Position numbers and translations under genes: made by a program. Source: Prevotella sp. tf2-5 (GTDB taxonomy: Bacteria > Bacteroidota > Bacteroidia > Bacteroidales > Bacteroidaceae). From it: DNA of 64,000 bases. Numbering within the stretch: position 1 is the first letter of the stretch; each line of letters begins with the position of its first letter. The stretch spans positions 65,406 through 129,405 of the forward strand of contig NZ_FOWK01000011.1 in the NCBI RefSeq assembly GCF_900115435.1, given 5' to 3'. The notes under the pieces are model-generated. The model was not told the origin of the DNA. It searched no databases and saw only the letters and a program-made list of their open reading frames with translations. This document shows, in pieces, positions 34,398 to 43,954 of this stretch.

Positions 34398-35673
34398 GGT
34401 CACCTATCTTGTTCTGATGGGCAGGCGACTCTTCCTTGATAGAGAAATTATAATACAAATTCTCTGTATCAAAGACGACAAAATGTTTCTCTCCCTGAAT
34501 CTCATCCTTGGGACTCTCCCATATAACATCGACAAAATCCTCCATATCCGAGGGCTTTAGAGTCCTGAGAATACAATTATTGAATGAGAATCCTGACCCG
34601 TCGCCCATGATGACATCCTCTTCATAGCCAGTAACGAGTGTGTTATCACAAATCAGGACACTCTCACTGTCAAAGCGAAGGGCTACTCCTCTGTCTGCGG
34701 AGAATGGATAGAACTGTGCCAATGTGGTGTGGTCTATAGTCACCAAGGAACCTATCACATTCAGACAGTCACCTAAAGTGTTGGTGATCCTACAACTATC
34801 TATGCTTGCCATAGACTCGTTGAGCTCTAGTCCCGTTCCTTTGCAGTTATGAATCGTACAACGCAGGAGAGACAAGGAGGTTTTCTCGTCACAGGATATC
34901 CCCGAACAACTATTCCTGATCTCACAATCCTGCAACTTATTAGCTGTGGAGTTAGCATGGAAGAAGATTCCTTTCCATTGCCCACTGATACGGTCATAAG
35001 GTAAATAAGAGAACATCTTGTCCAGACGGTCGCCACGGAACAAGCAGCTGTCTGCCACCAAGGTCCCATCGACTTCTATCCCCGCACCATCATGAAAATA
35101 TAATTGGGCATGAGAAATCGTCAATGTCACCCCTTTGTTGATGAAAATTCCTTTGGTAATTACAATGGGACGTCTCTCGTCAATCGTTGTGTTCTCCTTG
35201 ATTTCCCAGACATCATGATAGAAAATCGCTTTCCAACTGTATGCACTCAGCTTGATTGGTTGCTCCCTTCCATTCTCCAACGAGAAAACCAGTAAGTCCT
35301 CAAAACGCTGCGGTTCGTCTTGTTGGGTGACAGGAGCTGTCATTTCGACAAAGACACGGATAGAATCACCCTTCCGGACCTCAAAGTCATAAGCAACGGA
35401 GTCAACATATTGCCCGTCCACATTCACACGGAATCCGGATTTGGAGGGTTGAATCAGATGAACATCCTTGATACGGACTCCAGAGTTTCCCTTGTTATAC
35501 ACCCAGAAATCATAGGTCCTTGTGGATGTCTGGCTGAAAACGGAATCCATGGCAAGGCTGTCAATGGAGAATTCCAATATAGCGGATGCGTCTGAAGAGA
35601 ACTTGTCATTATCAGAGCATCCTACCAATAGAATTGATAGAAATAATATTATAAATATAGGAATCCGTCTCAT
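34384..35673 (-). CDS. Lipoprotein with right-handed beta-helix domain
   Basis: 429 aa from Met at 35673, where MRRIPIFIILFLSILLVGC forms a lipoprotein signal; the upstream ATG at 35721 would add a polar stretch overlapping the rubrerythrin gene. Residues ~25-170 look like an immunoglobulin-type beta domain, followed by a parallel beta-helix (~170-370) with repeated short strands and small turns (DCEIRNSCSGISCDE, RCTIHNCKGTGLE, SCRITNTLGDCLN). Such proteins sit on the outer membrane; no catalytic motif is visible. Conserved in gut Bacteroidales; function unknown. Confidence 0.75.
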   Translation of the reverse strand: MRRIPIFIILFLSILLVGCSDNDKFSSDASAILEFSIDSLAMDSVFSQTSTRTYDFWVYNKGNSGVRIKDVHLIQPSKSGFRVNVDGQYVDSVAYDFEVRKGDSIRVFVEMTAPVTQQDEPQRFEDLLVFSLENGREQPIKLSAYSWKAIFYHDVWEIKENTTIDERRPIVITKGIFINKGVTLTISHAQLYFHDGAGIEVDGTLVADSCLFRGDRLDKMFSYLPYDRISGQWKGIFFHANSTANKLQDCEIRNSCSGISCDEKTSLSLLRCTIHNCKGTGLELNESMASIDSCRITNTLGDCLNVIGSLVTIDHTTLAQFYPFSADRGVALRFDSESVLICDNTLVTGYEEDVIMGDGSGFSFNNCILRTLKPSDMEDFVDVIWESPKDEIQGEKHFVVFDTENLYYNFSIKEESPAHQNKIGDLRNL

Positions 35674-35710
35674 CACTTGATAAAACGGATTCCCTATCGT
35701 ATTATTGTTT

Positions 35711-36268
35711 TTACTTACCAAAATATCTCTTTAATAAACCAGCAAAACCAGCACCATGACGAGCCTCGTCCTTAGCCATCTCATGAACGGTATCGTGAAT
35801 GGCGTCGAAACCTGCAGCCTTCGCATTCTTGGCAATACGGAACTTATCCTCGCAAGCACCAGCCTCCGCAGCGGCACGCTTCTCCAAATTGGTCTTGGTG
35901 TCCCAAACACACTCACCCAACAGCTCTGCGAAACGAGAGGCGTGGTCTGCCTCCTCGAAAGCATAACGCTTGAAAGCCTCCGCGATCTCGGGATAGCCCT
36001 CACGGTCTGCCTGACGAGCCATAGCGAGATACATACCTACCTCACCGCACTCACCATTGAAATGGTTACGCAGGTCCTGAATCATCTCCTCGCTGACACC
36101 CTCTGGCTTACCGTCACCAATCTTATGAACAGTAGCGTAGGTCATATCGGCATCGTCCTTCAGTTCTGAGAACTTAGAGGCTGGAGCCTTACAGATTGGA
36201 CACTTCTCGGGAGCTGCATCGCCTTCATAGATATATCCACAAACGGCGCAAATAAATTTTTTCTTCAT
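35711..36268 (-). CDS. rbr: Rubrerythrin, rubredoxin-first type
   Basis: 185 aa. The N-terminal rubredoxin domain ([10 protein letters not shown] at 8, CPICKAP at 23) precedes a ferritin-like di-iron domain with Glu/His ligands ([40 protein letters not shown]). Reduces hydrogen peroxide in anaerobes. Own promoter: minus-strand TATATTTG at 36317-36310. Confidence 0.93.
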   Translation of the reverse strand: MKKKFICAVCGYIYEGDAAPEKCPICKAPASKFSELKDDADMTYATVHKIGDGKPEGVSEEMIQDLRNHFNGECGEVGMYLAMARQADREGYPEIAEAFKRYAFEEADHASRFAELLGECVWDTKTNLEKRAAAEAGACEDKFRIAKNAKAAGFDAIHDTVHEMAKDEARHGAGFAGLLKRYFGK

Positions 36269-36379
36269 AATCGTACTTGTTTAAGATTAGTATTTGTCAC
36301 TTATTTTTGCAAATATAAGGAGAAAAATCAAATCTTGCAAGTTTTTATGTTATTTTTGTTTCACTTTCAATTTTTTTTG

Positions 36380-36387
36380 TAAATTTG
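36380..36387 (+). promoter_or_regulatory. -7 box of the binding-protein/phosphatase operon
   Basis: TAAATTTG, ~42 nt before the ATG at 36430; supports that start over the in-frame codon at 36385. Confidence 0.6.
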
Positions 36388-36429
36388 CAACAGCAAAACC
36401 ATGTTGGTTGTGCAAACAATAATATAATA

Positions 36430-37386
36430 ATGAGAAAGATCAGCATTTTACTGATGCTTGCAGCCGTCTTCACTGTCAACAGTAGCAATGCACAGGTGAA
36501 GAAAGAGACATTGGTGTTCACCCCTCAGTGGACGGCACAGGCGCAGTTCGCAGGCTATTATGTAGCGGAAGCGAAGGGATTCTATCGTCAGGCAGGTATT
36601 GATGTGAGGATAGAGCATCCGTCATCCACACAACCAGCCATGAGTCGTTTGCGTAACAACCAGTGTCAGGCTACCACACTGCAACTTTGTCAGGCGATGG
36701 ATATTATAGACGTGGGAATCCCTTTGGTAAATATTCTCCAGACATCGATGAACAACGCCATGGTCATCGTATCCGCCAAAGACAAAGACCCGCTGACCCA
36801 GAAAGGTGCTCGTGTAGGTATCTGGAGTGTGGGCTTCGGGCAATTGGCTATTTGTATGAGTATTAAGGACCATCTGGATTACCAATGGGTGCGTTTTGCA
36901 CAAAACATCAATCTGTTCGTAGCAGGAGCCCTTGATGCTACCTTGGCAATGAGCTACAACGAGTATTATCAGCTGATACAGGCTGGTATCGTCATGACAG
37001 ACAAGAACGTGTACCGTTTCTGCGACCATGGCTATAATGTGCAGGAGGACGGTGTCTATATGAGACGTGACTATTATGAGACACATCGGGAACAGGCTCG
37101 TCGCTTTGCTGAGGCAAGCAAAAAAGGATGGGAATGGGCTGCCCAGCATCCTGACGAGACACTTGACATTGTGATGCAGTATGTTGATAAGAACCATATC
37201 GCCACTAACCGTGTGATGCAGCGGTTGATGCTGAAAGAGGTGTTGCGCCTGCAGGTGGATCGTGAGTCAAAGAAACGTGAGTTCCGTCTTCGTCCCGACA
37301 TGGTACGACTTGCCAGCCAGCTGATGGTTGAGAACAGTATGTTGAGTCGTGAGGTGACGTATGAAGAACTAATTCCACATAAATAA
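36430..37386 (+). CDS. NMT1/THI5-type periplasmic substrate-binding protein
   Basis: 318 aa with signal peptide (MRKISILLMLAAVFTVNSSNA). Family features: FTPQWTAQAQFAGYYVAEAKGFY (~31-53), then ARVGIWSVGFGQ (~135), which is the ligand-binding fold of thiamine-precursor/nitrate/sulphonate-type ABC binding proteins. No ABC permease or ATPase gene is near. Instead a sensor phosphatase starts 12 nt later, suggesting the binding protein delivers a ligand signal to that receptor. The ligand cannot be read from the sequence. Confidence 0.85.
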   Translation: MRKISILLMLAAVFTVNSSNAQVKKETLVFTPQWTAQAQFAGYYVAEAKGFYRQAGIDVRIEHPSSTQPAMSRLRNNQCQATTLQLCQAMDIIDVGIPLVNILQTSMNNAMVIVSAKDKDPLTQKGARVGIWSVGFGQLAICMSIKDHLDYQWVRFAQNINLFVAGALDATLAMSYNEYYQLIQAGIVMTDKNVYRFCDHGYNVQEDGVYMRRDYYETHREQARRFAEASKKGWEWAAQHPDETLDIVMQYVDKNHIATNRVMQRLMLKEVLRLQVDRESKKREFRLRPDMVRLASQLMVENSMLSREVTYEELIPHK

Positions 37387-37398
37387 AGAGCTACGAAT

Positions 37399-39333
37399 AT
37401 GAAAGGAATGTTACAATATATCCGACGCAAGCTCTCCGTCAGGGTCAGTTTATGGGTGGTGCTTTTTGCCGCTCTCATCTTTGTCGTGGCACTCGGGTTC
37501 CAGTTCTATCAGTCTCGTGAGGCTGTGCGTCAGGAAGCCATCAGTCATGCCTCTCAGATCCTCGACAAGACATCACTGCGTGTCGAGGGGATCCTGAACC
37601 GTGTGGAAGTGGCGTCAAACATGACTAAATGGCTCGTACTACGACATCCTAACAAAGCGGACTCCATGTTCGTTTATAGTCGTGGTATGTTGCAGAACAA
37701 TCCCGACTTCTACAACTGTTCCATCGCTTTTGAACCAGAACATTTCCAAGACAAGGGTCGCTATTTCTCTGCTTACACCAGATATGTCGGTGACAGTTTA
37801 CGTACTACACAAGGCGGAAGCGACAATTATCAGTATTTCTTCATGGACTGGTATCTGATGTCCACTCTATTGGATAAACCGTGCTGGACGGAGCCTTATG
37901 TGGATTTTGATGTGGCTACGAACACGAGTGAGATGGTGACCAGCTATTGCCAGACCATCAAGGACAAGGAGGGAAAGAAAATAGGCGTCATCAACACCAG
38001 CCTCTCTATCAATTGGCTCTCACAGACCATCTCGATGGTAAAGCCCTACCCTAACTCCTACAGTATCATGATTGGACGTGGTGGTACCTATTTTGTGCAT
38101 CCTGACACCACGAAGATCACACGCCAGACCATCTTCACCCAGACAATGGAACACCCCGACACGGCTTTAATCGCACTGGGACATGCCATGCAGAGAGGTG
38201 AGGAGGGCATGAAGAAAATGTTCTTCAACGGAAAGGACTGTTACGTATTCTATAAGCCCCTCGGTCAGACCGGCTGTTCAATGGCTATCGTCTGTCCGGA
38301 GGAAGATATCTTCGGTGGTTTCGATCGCCTACGCCGCGCTGTCATGTCCATCGTTGTCGTAGGACTGTTGCTGATGCTCTATTTATTCATCCGCATCATC
38401 ACCCGTGAGCTGAGTCCCTTGCGCCGGTTGGCAAGGGAGGCAGAGACGATTGCATCAGGGCAGTTTGACGCAGTACTTCCTGACTTCCAGCGCATCGACG
38501 AGATTGGTCAACTGAGCCACTCGTTCGGCAATATGCAGCAGTCGTTGGTTAAATATATTGAGGAACTGAAAGAAACCACCGCTCAGAAAGCTTCGATAGA
38601 GAGTGACCTTCGTATTGCCAGTGGTATACAGATGGGTATGCTTCCCGAGCAGTTCCCCACCAAGGCAGACCGCGACGACGTACAGATTTATGCCTCACTG
38701 ACTCCTGCCAAGGAGGTCGGTGGTGACTTGTTCGACTTCTATTTCCGTGACGACAAACTCTTTTTCTGTATCGGTGACGTATCTGGAAAGGGCGTTCCCG
38801 CCTCCCTCTTCATGGCGGTCACCAGATCTGTCTTCCGCACCGTATCAGTACATGAGTCAATGCCGAATAACATCGTGACTATAATGAACACGATTATCGC
38901 CGATATGAATAAAACGCAGATGTTCGTTACACTCTTCGTCGGTGTGCTCGATTTGCCCACAGGGCATCTGCACTACTGCAATGCCGGTCATGATGCTCCA
39001 CTGCTCATCGGAGACGGCATCGGTGAGTTGCCTTGCGACCCGAACATTCCCGTAGGTTTCTTGCCATCATGGGAGTACTCACTACAAGAGGCACAAATCT
39101 CAACAGGCACTACTATCTTCCTCTTCACTGACGGACTGACCGAGGCAATGGATGCCAATTATAATCAGTTCCAAATGGAACGTATCAACGATGTAGCATC
39201 ACAGGCTCTCTCTCAGCAACAGCAAGAACCTCATAAGCTCATCAACAAGATGACGGATGCAGTTCATCAATTCGTTGGGGATGCAGAACAGAGTGATGAC
39301 CTGACGATGATGGCGATACAATACATCAGGTAA
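37399..39333 (+). CDS. Membrane sensor with HAMP and PP2C (RsbU/SpoIIE-type) phosphatase domain
   Basis: 644 aa. Membrane segment ~14-36, a large periplasmic sensor of dCache type (~40-305), second membrane segment ~312-332, HAMP linker (~335-390), coiled coil, then the phosphatase (~425-644): SDLRIASGIQMGMLPEQFP, EVGGDLFDFYF and GDVSGKGVPASLFMAV carry the metal-binding Asp residues, and CNAGHDAPLL and DGLTEAMD complete the motifs, with SDDLTMMAI at the end. Such enzymes dephosphorylate STAS-domain anti-sigma antagonists; the one encoded at 56.9 kb is a candidate target. In an operon with the binding protein upstream. Confidence 0.88.
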   Translation: MKGMLQYIRRKLSVRVSLWVVLFAALIFVVALGFQFYQSREAVRQEAISHASQILDKTSLRVEGILNRVEVASNMTKWLVLRHPNKADSMFVYSRGMLQNNPDFYNCSIAFEPEHFQDKGRYFSAYTRYVGDSLRTTQGGSDNYQYFFMDWYLMSTLLDKPCWTEPYVDFDVATNTSEMVTSYCQTIKDKEGKKIGVINTSLSINWLSQTISMVKPYPNSYSIMIGRGGTYFVHPDTTKITRQTIFTQTMEHPDTALIALGHAMQRGEEGMKKMFFNGKDCYVFYKPLGQTGCSMAIVCPEEDIFGGFDRLRRAVMSIVVVGLLLMLYLFIRIITRELSPLRRLAREAETIASGQFDAVLPDFQRIDEIGQLSHSFGNMQQSLVKYIEELKETTAQKASIESDLRIASGIQMGMLPEQFPTKADRDDVQIYASLTPAKEVGGDLFDFYFRDDKLFFCIGDVSGKGVPASLFMAVTRSVFRTVSVHESMPNNIVTIMNTIIADMNKTQMFVTLFVGVLDLPTGHLHYCNAGHDAPLLIGDGIGELPCDPNIPVGFLPSWEYSLQEAQISTGTTIFLFTDGLTEAMDANYNQFQMERINDVASQALSQQQQEPHKLINKMTDAVHQFVGDAEQSDDLTMMAIQYIR

Positions 39334-39370
39334 ACTCATAAACATTGTTTTCCAAGGGTCATGGTAATAT

Positions 39371-39475
39371 CTGTTATACCCCCATTGCAATATCTATTAT
39401 ACCCCCATAACGATGCCTTGCATCACTCATAGGAGATATTGGAATAAGTGATGCAAGGTATCGGAATAAAAAGCA
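39371..39475. repeat. Interspersed repeat, copy B, with tandem and inverted parts
   Basis: AATATCTGTTATACCCCCAT and AATATCTATTATACCCCCAT are tandem near-copies (~39366-39407). CCTTGCATCACT (39416-39427) pairs perfectly with AGTGATGCAAGG (39447-39458). The element shares blocks with 2190-2305. It lies between the phosphatase and the converging TPR gene and might also work as a terminator (the stretch ends in a run of G and TTTTA). Confidence 0.55.
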
Positions 39476-39504
39476 TCTAAGGGGGGGCTTTTAGCAGATG
39501 GGAA

Positions 39505-40170
39505 TTACTTGATTCGCTTATAGAAAGCACGGAGTGAGCCTTGGTTGACTCCCCTACCCGACAGTTTGTCGAGTTCCCTCCGTGCGGCATCATTTCTTCC
39601 TAAACGGATAAGCACGTCTATGTACGACAACTGGTAGTCAGTATTATCAGGGTCCCTTTTTGTCGCCTCTTCCCAATCATAGAGAGCAGCCTCATAACGC
39701 TGCATATCCGTCTCTAGAGATGCACGAGCCACAAAGCCAGCAACAGAGTCCGGGTGTTGCTCCACCACAATATTCAGTAAATCGAGCGCATCATTACGCT
39801 TACCCATCAACTGGTACACATACGACAATCCTAAACGCGCCTCCATATGAGTCGGTTTCTCCAGCAAGATGTCGTTATAGTCATTCTTCGCCAAGTCATA
39901 ACGGCGAAGATGGATATAGGCATAGGCACGATAGAACAAGGCTGTGAGGTTTTTATCGTCATTCCGCAGGATCAGTTTATATTCGTCAACCGCGAACTCC
40001 CACTGCTGCAACTCCAGATTGACAGCTGCCTTTCTCAGATGAAGGTCGACATTATACGGAGACTGTGCGATCTGTTGATTGAGAACATTCAACGAGTCAC
40101 GCCACTCCTGGTTGGTCTGCGCCAGCACTGTCTGTTGCTGAGTCACAGCAACAGACAGGAGTAGCAGCAT
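39505..40170 (-). CDS. Periplasmic TPR-repeat protein
   Basis: 221 aa. The ATG at 40170-40168 shares one base with the leuB stop (TGATG), a typical coupled start, and begins a clean signal peptide ([18 protein letters not shown]); a longer start at 40200 lies inside leuB. Four TPR units follow (~25-205; e.g. LTALFYRAYAYIHLRRYDLA, MEARLGLSYVYQLMGKRNDA). A scaffold role is likely; partner unknown. Confidence 0.8.
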   Translation of the reverse strand: MLLLLSVAVTQQQTVLAQTNQEWRDSLNVLNQQIAQSPYNVDLHLRKAAVNLELQQWEFAVDEYKLILRNDDKNLTALFYRAYAYIHLRRYDLAKNDYNDILLEKPTHMEARLGLSYVYQLMGKRNDALDLLNIVVEQHPDSVAGFVARASLETDMQRYEAALYDWEEATKRDPDNTDYQLSYIDVLIRLGRNDAARRELDKLSGRGVNQGSLRAFYKRIK

Positions 40171-41231
40171 CAAGCCTTTTTGATATAGTCTACGATCCAT
40201 GCACCTACCTCTTTGGTACCGTATTTAGCACCACCTTCCACCTGTATCTCAGGAGTACGGACATTGGCATCAAGGGAAGCATTCACAGCCTCACGAATCA
40301 AAGCACCCTCTTTCTTCAGGTCAAAGTGTTCCAGCAGCATCGCAGCGGAGAGAATCTCAGCAAGCGGGTTGGCAATATTCTGTCCTGCTGCCTGTGGCCA
40401 TGAGCCATGAACTGGTTCGAACAACGGGGTGTGCTCACCTAAAGATGATGAAGGCTGCAAGCCCATAGAACCTGTGATACAGGAAGTCTCATCAGTGAGG
40501 ATATCACCAAACGTATTCTCTGTCACGATGACATCAAAGAAACGAGGCTCTGTCAATACACGCATAGAAGCATTGTCGATAAACATATAGTCAGTATTCA
40601 CATCAGGATACTGTGGCTCCATCTCCTTGGCTATCTGACGCCACAGACGACTGCTGGCAAGCACATTCGCCTTATCGACTACTGTCAGGTGCTTCTTACG
40701 CTTCTGTGCTGTCTCAAAGGCTACCTTCAGGATACGCTCGATCTCCGGACGAGTATAGATATCCGTGTCGTATGCCTTGTCATTGTCCTGATATTTCTCA
40801 CCGAAATACATACCACCAGTCAGTTCACGGATGACTACGAAATCGGCACCCTTCAGTAACTCGTCTTTCAACGGAGACTTATGCAACAGACAGTCAAAGG
40901 TGGCAACGGGACGTACGTTGGCGAACAGTCCCAATTTCTTACGCATGGCAAGAAGACCCTGCTCAGGACGAACCTTCGCTGTGGGGTTATTGTCAAAACG
41001 GAGGTCACCGACAGCGGCAAACAATACTGCATCGGCACGCATACATACATCATGGGTAGCCTCTGGATAAGGATCACCTACCGCGTCAATAGCATGAGCA
41101 CCACAGAGAGCTTCCTCGTAAGAGAACTCATGTCCAAACTTCTCGGCGATAGCATCCATCACAGCTACACCTTGTTTCATAATCTCTGGTCCTATTCCGT
41201 CACCAGGAAGGACAGCAATTTTCAGTTTCAT
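40170..41231 (-). CDS. leuB: 3-isopropylmalate dehydrogenase
   Basis: 353 aa. Oxidises 3-isopropylmalate with NAD, the third leucine step. GDGIGPEIM (10-18), [11 protein letters not shown] (~138), the metal-site block [13 protein letters not shown] (~235) and [19 protein letters not shown] (~280) are standard. In many genomes it sits with leuACD; here it lies 20 kb away, transcribed with a TPR gene. Confidence 0.95.
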   Translation of the reverse strand: MKLKIAVLPGDGIGPEIMKQGVAVMDAIAEKFGHEFSYEEALCGAHAIDAVGDPYPEATHDVCMRADAVLFAAVGDLRFDNNPTAKVRPEQGLLAMRKKLGLFANVRPVATFDCLLHKSPLKDELLKGADFVVIRELTGGMYFGEKYQDNDKAYDTDIYTRPEIERILKVAFETAQKRKKHLTVVDKANVLASSRLWRQIAKEMEPQYPDVNTDYMFIDNASMRVLTEPRFFDVIVTENTFGDILTDETSCITGSMGLQPSSSLGEHTPLFEPVHGSWPQAAGQNIANPLAEILSAAMLLEHFDLKKEGALIREAVNASLDANVRTPEIQVEGGAKYGTKEVGAWIVDYIKKA

Positions 41232-41245
41232 ACTTATTATATTAT

Positions 41246-42376
41246 TTAATTATTTGATCTTCTCTTTTTCCATTTCAACTTGGGAATTTTGATAATCTGC
41301 CCCTCTTGTAACGGAGTATTGGGCTTCAAATCATTATATACCTCGATATAGCAAGACATTCCCTCGCCTAATTCATGACGAGCGATCCGAGACAGCGTCT
41401 CTCCTTTTCGTGCCTTTACCTCATGGTCGGTCCCAACGATATGGTAAGCACCAGTACGGACACGGGCATCCATCGCCTCATACTTCTTCCAAAACGGCTC
41501 TTCCTCAGCTTTCTGCTCTTGTCTCACCTCCTGTTTAGGTTGCTCTGCGACAGGTTGTTCCACTGTCGGTTGTTCTGCGACAGGCTCTTCAGCTATGGCT
41601 ATGGTATCGTTCGTCAGGTCCGGGATACTGTCTACGGCTGTCACTTCCGGAGTTTCTGTGACAGGTCCTTCCGAGACAGCATTTGCCGTTCTCTGTCCAT
41701 ACCAGTAACCTCCATAGGCGGAAGCAGCCATGAGTAATAAGGTAAGCAAAGCATAGCCTAATGTTTTTTTCCAAGATGAAAACTCCTCCTCTTCTTCGTA
41801 GAAAGATAAGACTCCCTCTGGCTGAGGTTCCTCTGGCTGAGGTTCCTTCATTTGTGGCTTCTCCGTCTGGGGTTCTTCCTGAAGAGACTCTTCTTGAAAA
41901 GGTTCTTCAGCGACAGACTCCTTCTCTCCTTCCATAGCAGGATGATTACCTACAACATCCAACAGAGGCTGAGCGATCGTTGATTCCTCATTTTCTTGAT
42001 CCTGGTCCATCTGTTCCTCTTCTGTCAAGTCATCAGCAAGGTCTTCAAACTCAATCCCGTCGTTAAGGACGACAGTCTCAAACTGCGAGAAAGGCTTATT
42101 GACCAGTTCTTTCATCATGGTATCAGGGGTAAAGGTGATCTTTGCATGACTGTCAATCATCACACGTTCACCGGTCCTGACACTAACACTCTCACGAGCC
42201 TCGACACGAATCATCTTGAAAGTACCGAGTCCCTTGATCTTTACGAGTTCCTCACTGTCAAGACGCTGCTGGATGAGCTCAAACATAGAAACAGCAAACT
42301 GACTCGCCTCCTTGGGGGTTAGTTTGTTTTTCTCGACAAGAATCTTCGCTATCTCCTGTATCGTCAATTTCCCCAT
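41246..42376 (-). CDS. HU-family DNA-binding domain fused to membrane segment and LysM
   Basis: 376 aa from Met at 42376 ([17 protein letters not shown]). Residues ~1-90 are an HU/IHF-type fold, including the beta-arm region with [13 protein letters not shown]. Residues ~100-200 are acidic and Pro/Glu-rich (EEPQ repeats, disordered). One membrane segment at ~205-230 ([19 protein letters not shown]), then a Glu/Pro/Val-rich spacer (EQPVAEQP) and a C-terminal LysM ([22 protein letters not shown], ~320-365). Topology suggests DNA binding inside and peptidoglycan binding outside. It follows a plain HU gene after 2 nt. Confidence 0.85.
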   Translation of the reverse strand: MGKLTIQEIAKILVEKNKLTPKEASQFAVSMFELIQQRLDSEELVKIKGLGTFKMIRVEARESVSVRTGERVMIDSHAKITFTPDTMMKELVNKPFSQFETVVLNDGIEFEDLADDLTEEEQMDQDQENEESTIAQPLLDVVGNHPAMEGEKESVAEEPFQEESLQEEPQTEKPQMKEPQPEEPQPEGVLSFYEEEEEFSSWKKTLGYALLTLLLMAASAYGGYWYGQRTANAVSEGPVTETPEVTAVDSIPDLTNDTIAIAEEPVAEQPTVEQPVAEQPKQEVRQEQKAEEEPFWKKYEAMDARVRTGAYHIVGTDHEVKARKGETLSRIARHELGEGMSCYIEVYNDLKPNTPLQEGQIIKIPKLKWKKRRSNN

Positions 42377-42378
42377 CG

Positions 42379-42660
42379 TCAACGTCCTCCCTTCAGTTTC
42401 TCCTTCCACACTTGATTCGGCTTGAAGTTCAGTACCAGTTTGGGAGGTACGAGCATCCGCTGTCCTGTAGAGGGATTCACAATCACACGCTCCATTTTCT
42501 TCTTTGTCTCAAAGACACCAAAGTTAGGAACGATCACACTATTATCAGCCACAAACGCATCACTCATCGCTGTGATGATATTGTTCACGAGCTTCTGGGT
42601 CGACTTCTGGTCATACCCGGCACGTGTAGCTAACTCACTGATAAATTCCTTGTTATTCAT
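42379..42660 (-). CDS. HU-family DNA-binding protein
   Basis: 93 aa from Met at 42660 (MNNKEFISELATRAGYD); the longer frame overlaps rimO further. Typical HU/IHF dimer fold with the arm sequence FETKKKMERVIVNPSTGQRMLVPPK, which contains the intercalating proline. Bends and compacts DNA. Overlaps the rimO end by 8 nt, so it is in the ftsY-rimO-HU-HU/LysM run. Confidence 0.92.
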   Translation of the reverse strand: MNNKEFISELATRAGYDQKSTQKLVNNIITAMSDAFVADNSVIVPNFGVFETKKKMERVIVNPSTGQRMLVPPKLVLNFKPNQVWKEKLKGGR

Positions 42661-43954
42661 ATTGTGTTGTTGCGTATAAATCAAACTCTTCTGCACTAGT
42701 CACCTTGACATCATAAAACTCACCAATGGTCAGATTCTCCTTCATGGGAATCAGTACCTCCGGATCAACTTCAGGAGAACAGAACTCACTACGTCCGATG
42801 AACCAGTCACCTTCCGTCCTGTCAATGATGACACGTATTACCTTTCCTACCTTTGCACCTTCTATCTCTGCACTGATATGCTGTTGGATCCGCATCAAAC
42901 GGTCAAGGCGAGCCTGCTTGACATCTGCTGGCACATCATCCTTATAATGTTTTGCCGAATAGGTGCCATCTTCCTCTGAATAGGCAAAAGCCCCCATTCT
43001 TTCGAAACGAGCCCAGCGAGTGAAATCCAACAGTTCTTGGAAATCTTCATCGGTTTCACCGGGGAATCCGACCATCAATGTGGTACGAAGATGGATACCT
43101 GGTACTTCCTCACGAATCTTGCGTACAAGCTCATAGGTCTCTTCTTTAGTCACATGACGCACCATACGGGTTAACATATGGTCACTGATATGTTGAAGGG
43201 CAATATCCAGATACTTACAGACATTTTTCTTTTCCCTCATCACTCTCAATAAGTCCCAAGGGAAATGAGCCGGATAGGCATAATGCAGACGGATCCATTC
43301 CACGCCCTCGATGTCAGCCATGCGCTCTATCAGTTCGGCAATGTGTTGTTTGCCGTCAATATCTATACCATAATAAGTCAACTCCTGTGCGATGATCTGG
43401 AATTCCTTGGTTCCTTGTGCTACCAGGGAACGAACCTCTTCCAATATCTCCTCTATAGGACGACTCTGGTGCTTGCCTGTAATGATAGGAATGGCACAAT
43501 AGGCACAATGGCGGTCACAACCCTCACTGATCTTAATATAGGCATAGTGACGAGGGGTTGTGAGATGGCGGGGGGCTGTGGTATTTATAGTATCAATAGT
43601 GACTATAGTGTTTAATAGTTCCTTATAGTTGAACTTTCCATACCAACCATCGACTTCTGGAATCTCTTGTTCAAGGTCTGCAAGATAACGCTCTGAAAGA
43701 CATCCCATTACGTAAAGCTTTTCTATTCTCCCTTCAGTCTTTGCCTGTGCAAACTCAAGGATGGTGTCTATACTCTCCTGTTTGGCATCCTCGATGAAAC
43801 CACACGTATTAATCACCACTATTTCACCATGGGGATCATTACTATCATGCGTCACATGATAGCCGTTAGCTTCAAAGAGTCCCATCAATTTCTCACTGTC
43901 AACAAGATTCTTCGAGCATCCCAACGTGATAAAATCGATGGTCTTTTTACTCAT
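42653..43954 (-). CDS. rimO: Ribosomal protein S12 methylthiotransferase
   Basis: 433 aa radical-SAM enzyme that methylthiolates an aspartate of S12. The N-terminal domain has GCSKNLVDSE (Cys13) and further Cys ligands (NTCGFI, GCLSERY); the radical-SAM motif is CDRHCAYCAIP (~145); the C-terminal TRAM domain (~365-433) is present. Overlaps ftsY by 8 nt. Confidence 0.95.
   Translation of the reverse strand: MSKKTIDFITLGCSKNLVDSEKLMGLFEANGYHVTHDSNDPHGEIVVINTCGFIEDAKQESIDTILEFAQAKTEGRIEKLYVMGCLSERYLADLEQEIPEVDGWYGKFNYKELLNTIVTIDTINTTAPRHLTTPRHYAYIKISEGCDRHCAYCAIPIITGKHQSRPIEEILEEVRSLVAQGTKEFQIIAQELTYYGIDIDGKQHIAELIERMADIEGVEWIRLHYAYPAHFPWDLLRVMREKKNVCKYLDIALQHISDHMLTRMVRHVTKEETYELVRKIREEVPGIHLRTTLMVGFPGETDEDFQELLDFTRWARFERMGAFAYSEEDGTYSAKHYKDDVPADVKQARLDRLMRIQQHISAEIEGAKVGKVIRVIIDRTEGDWFIGRSEFCSPEVDPEVLIPMKENLTIGEFYDVKVTSAEEFDLYATTQYE

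Noticed and set aside
41996..42322. 108-aa plus-strand ORF
   Set aside because: Antisense to the HU-LysM gene; no promoter box or family features.
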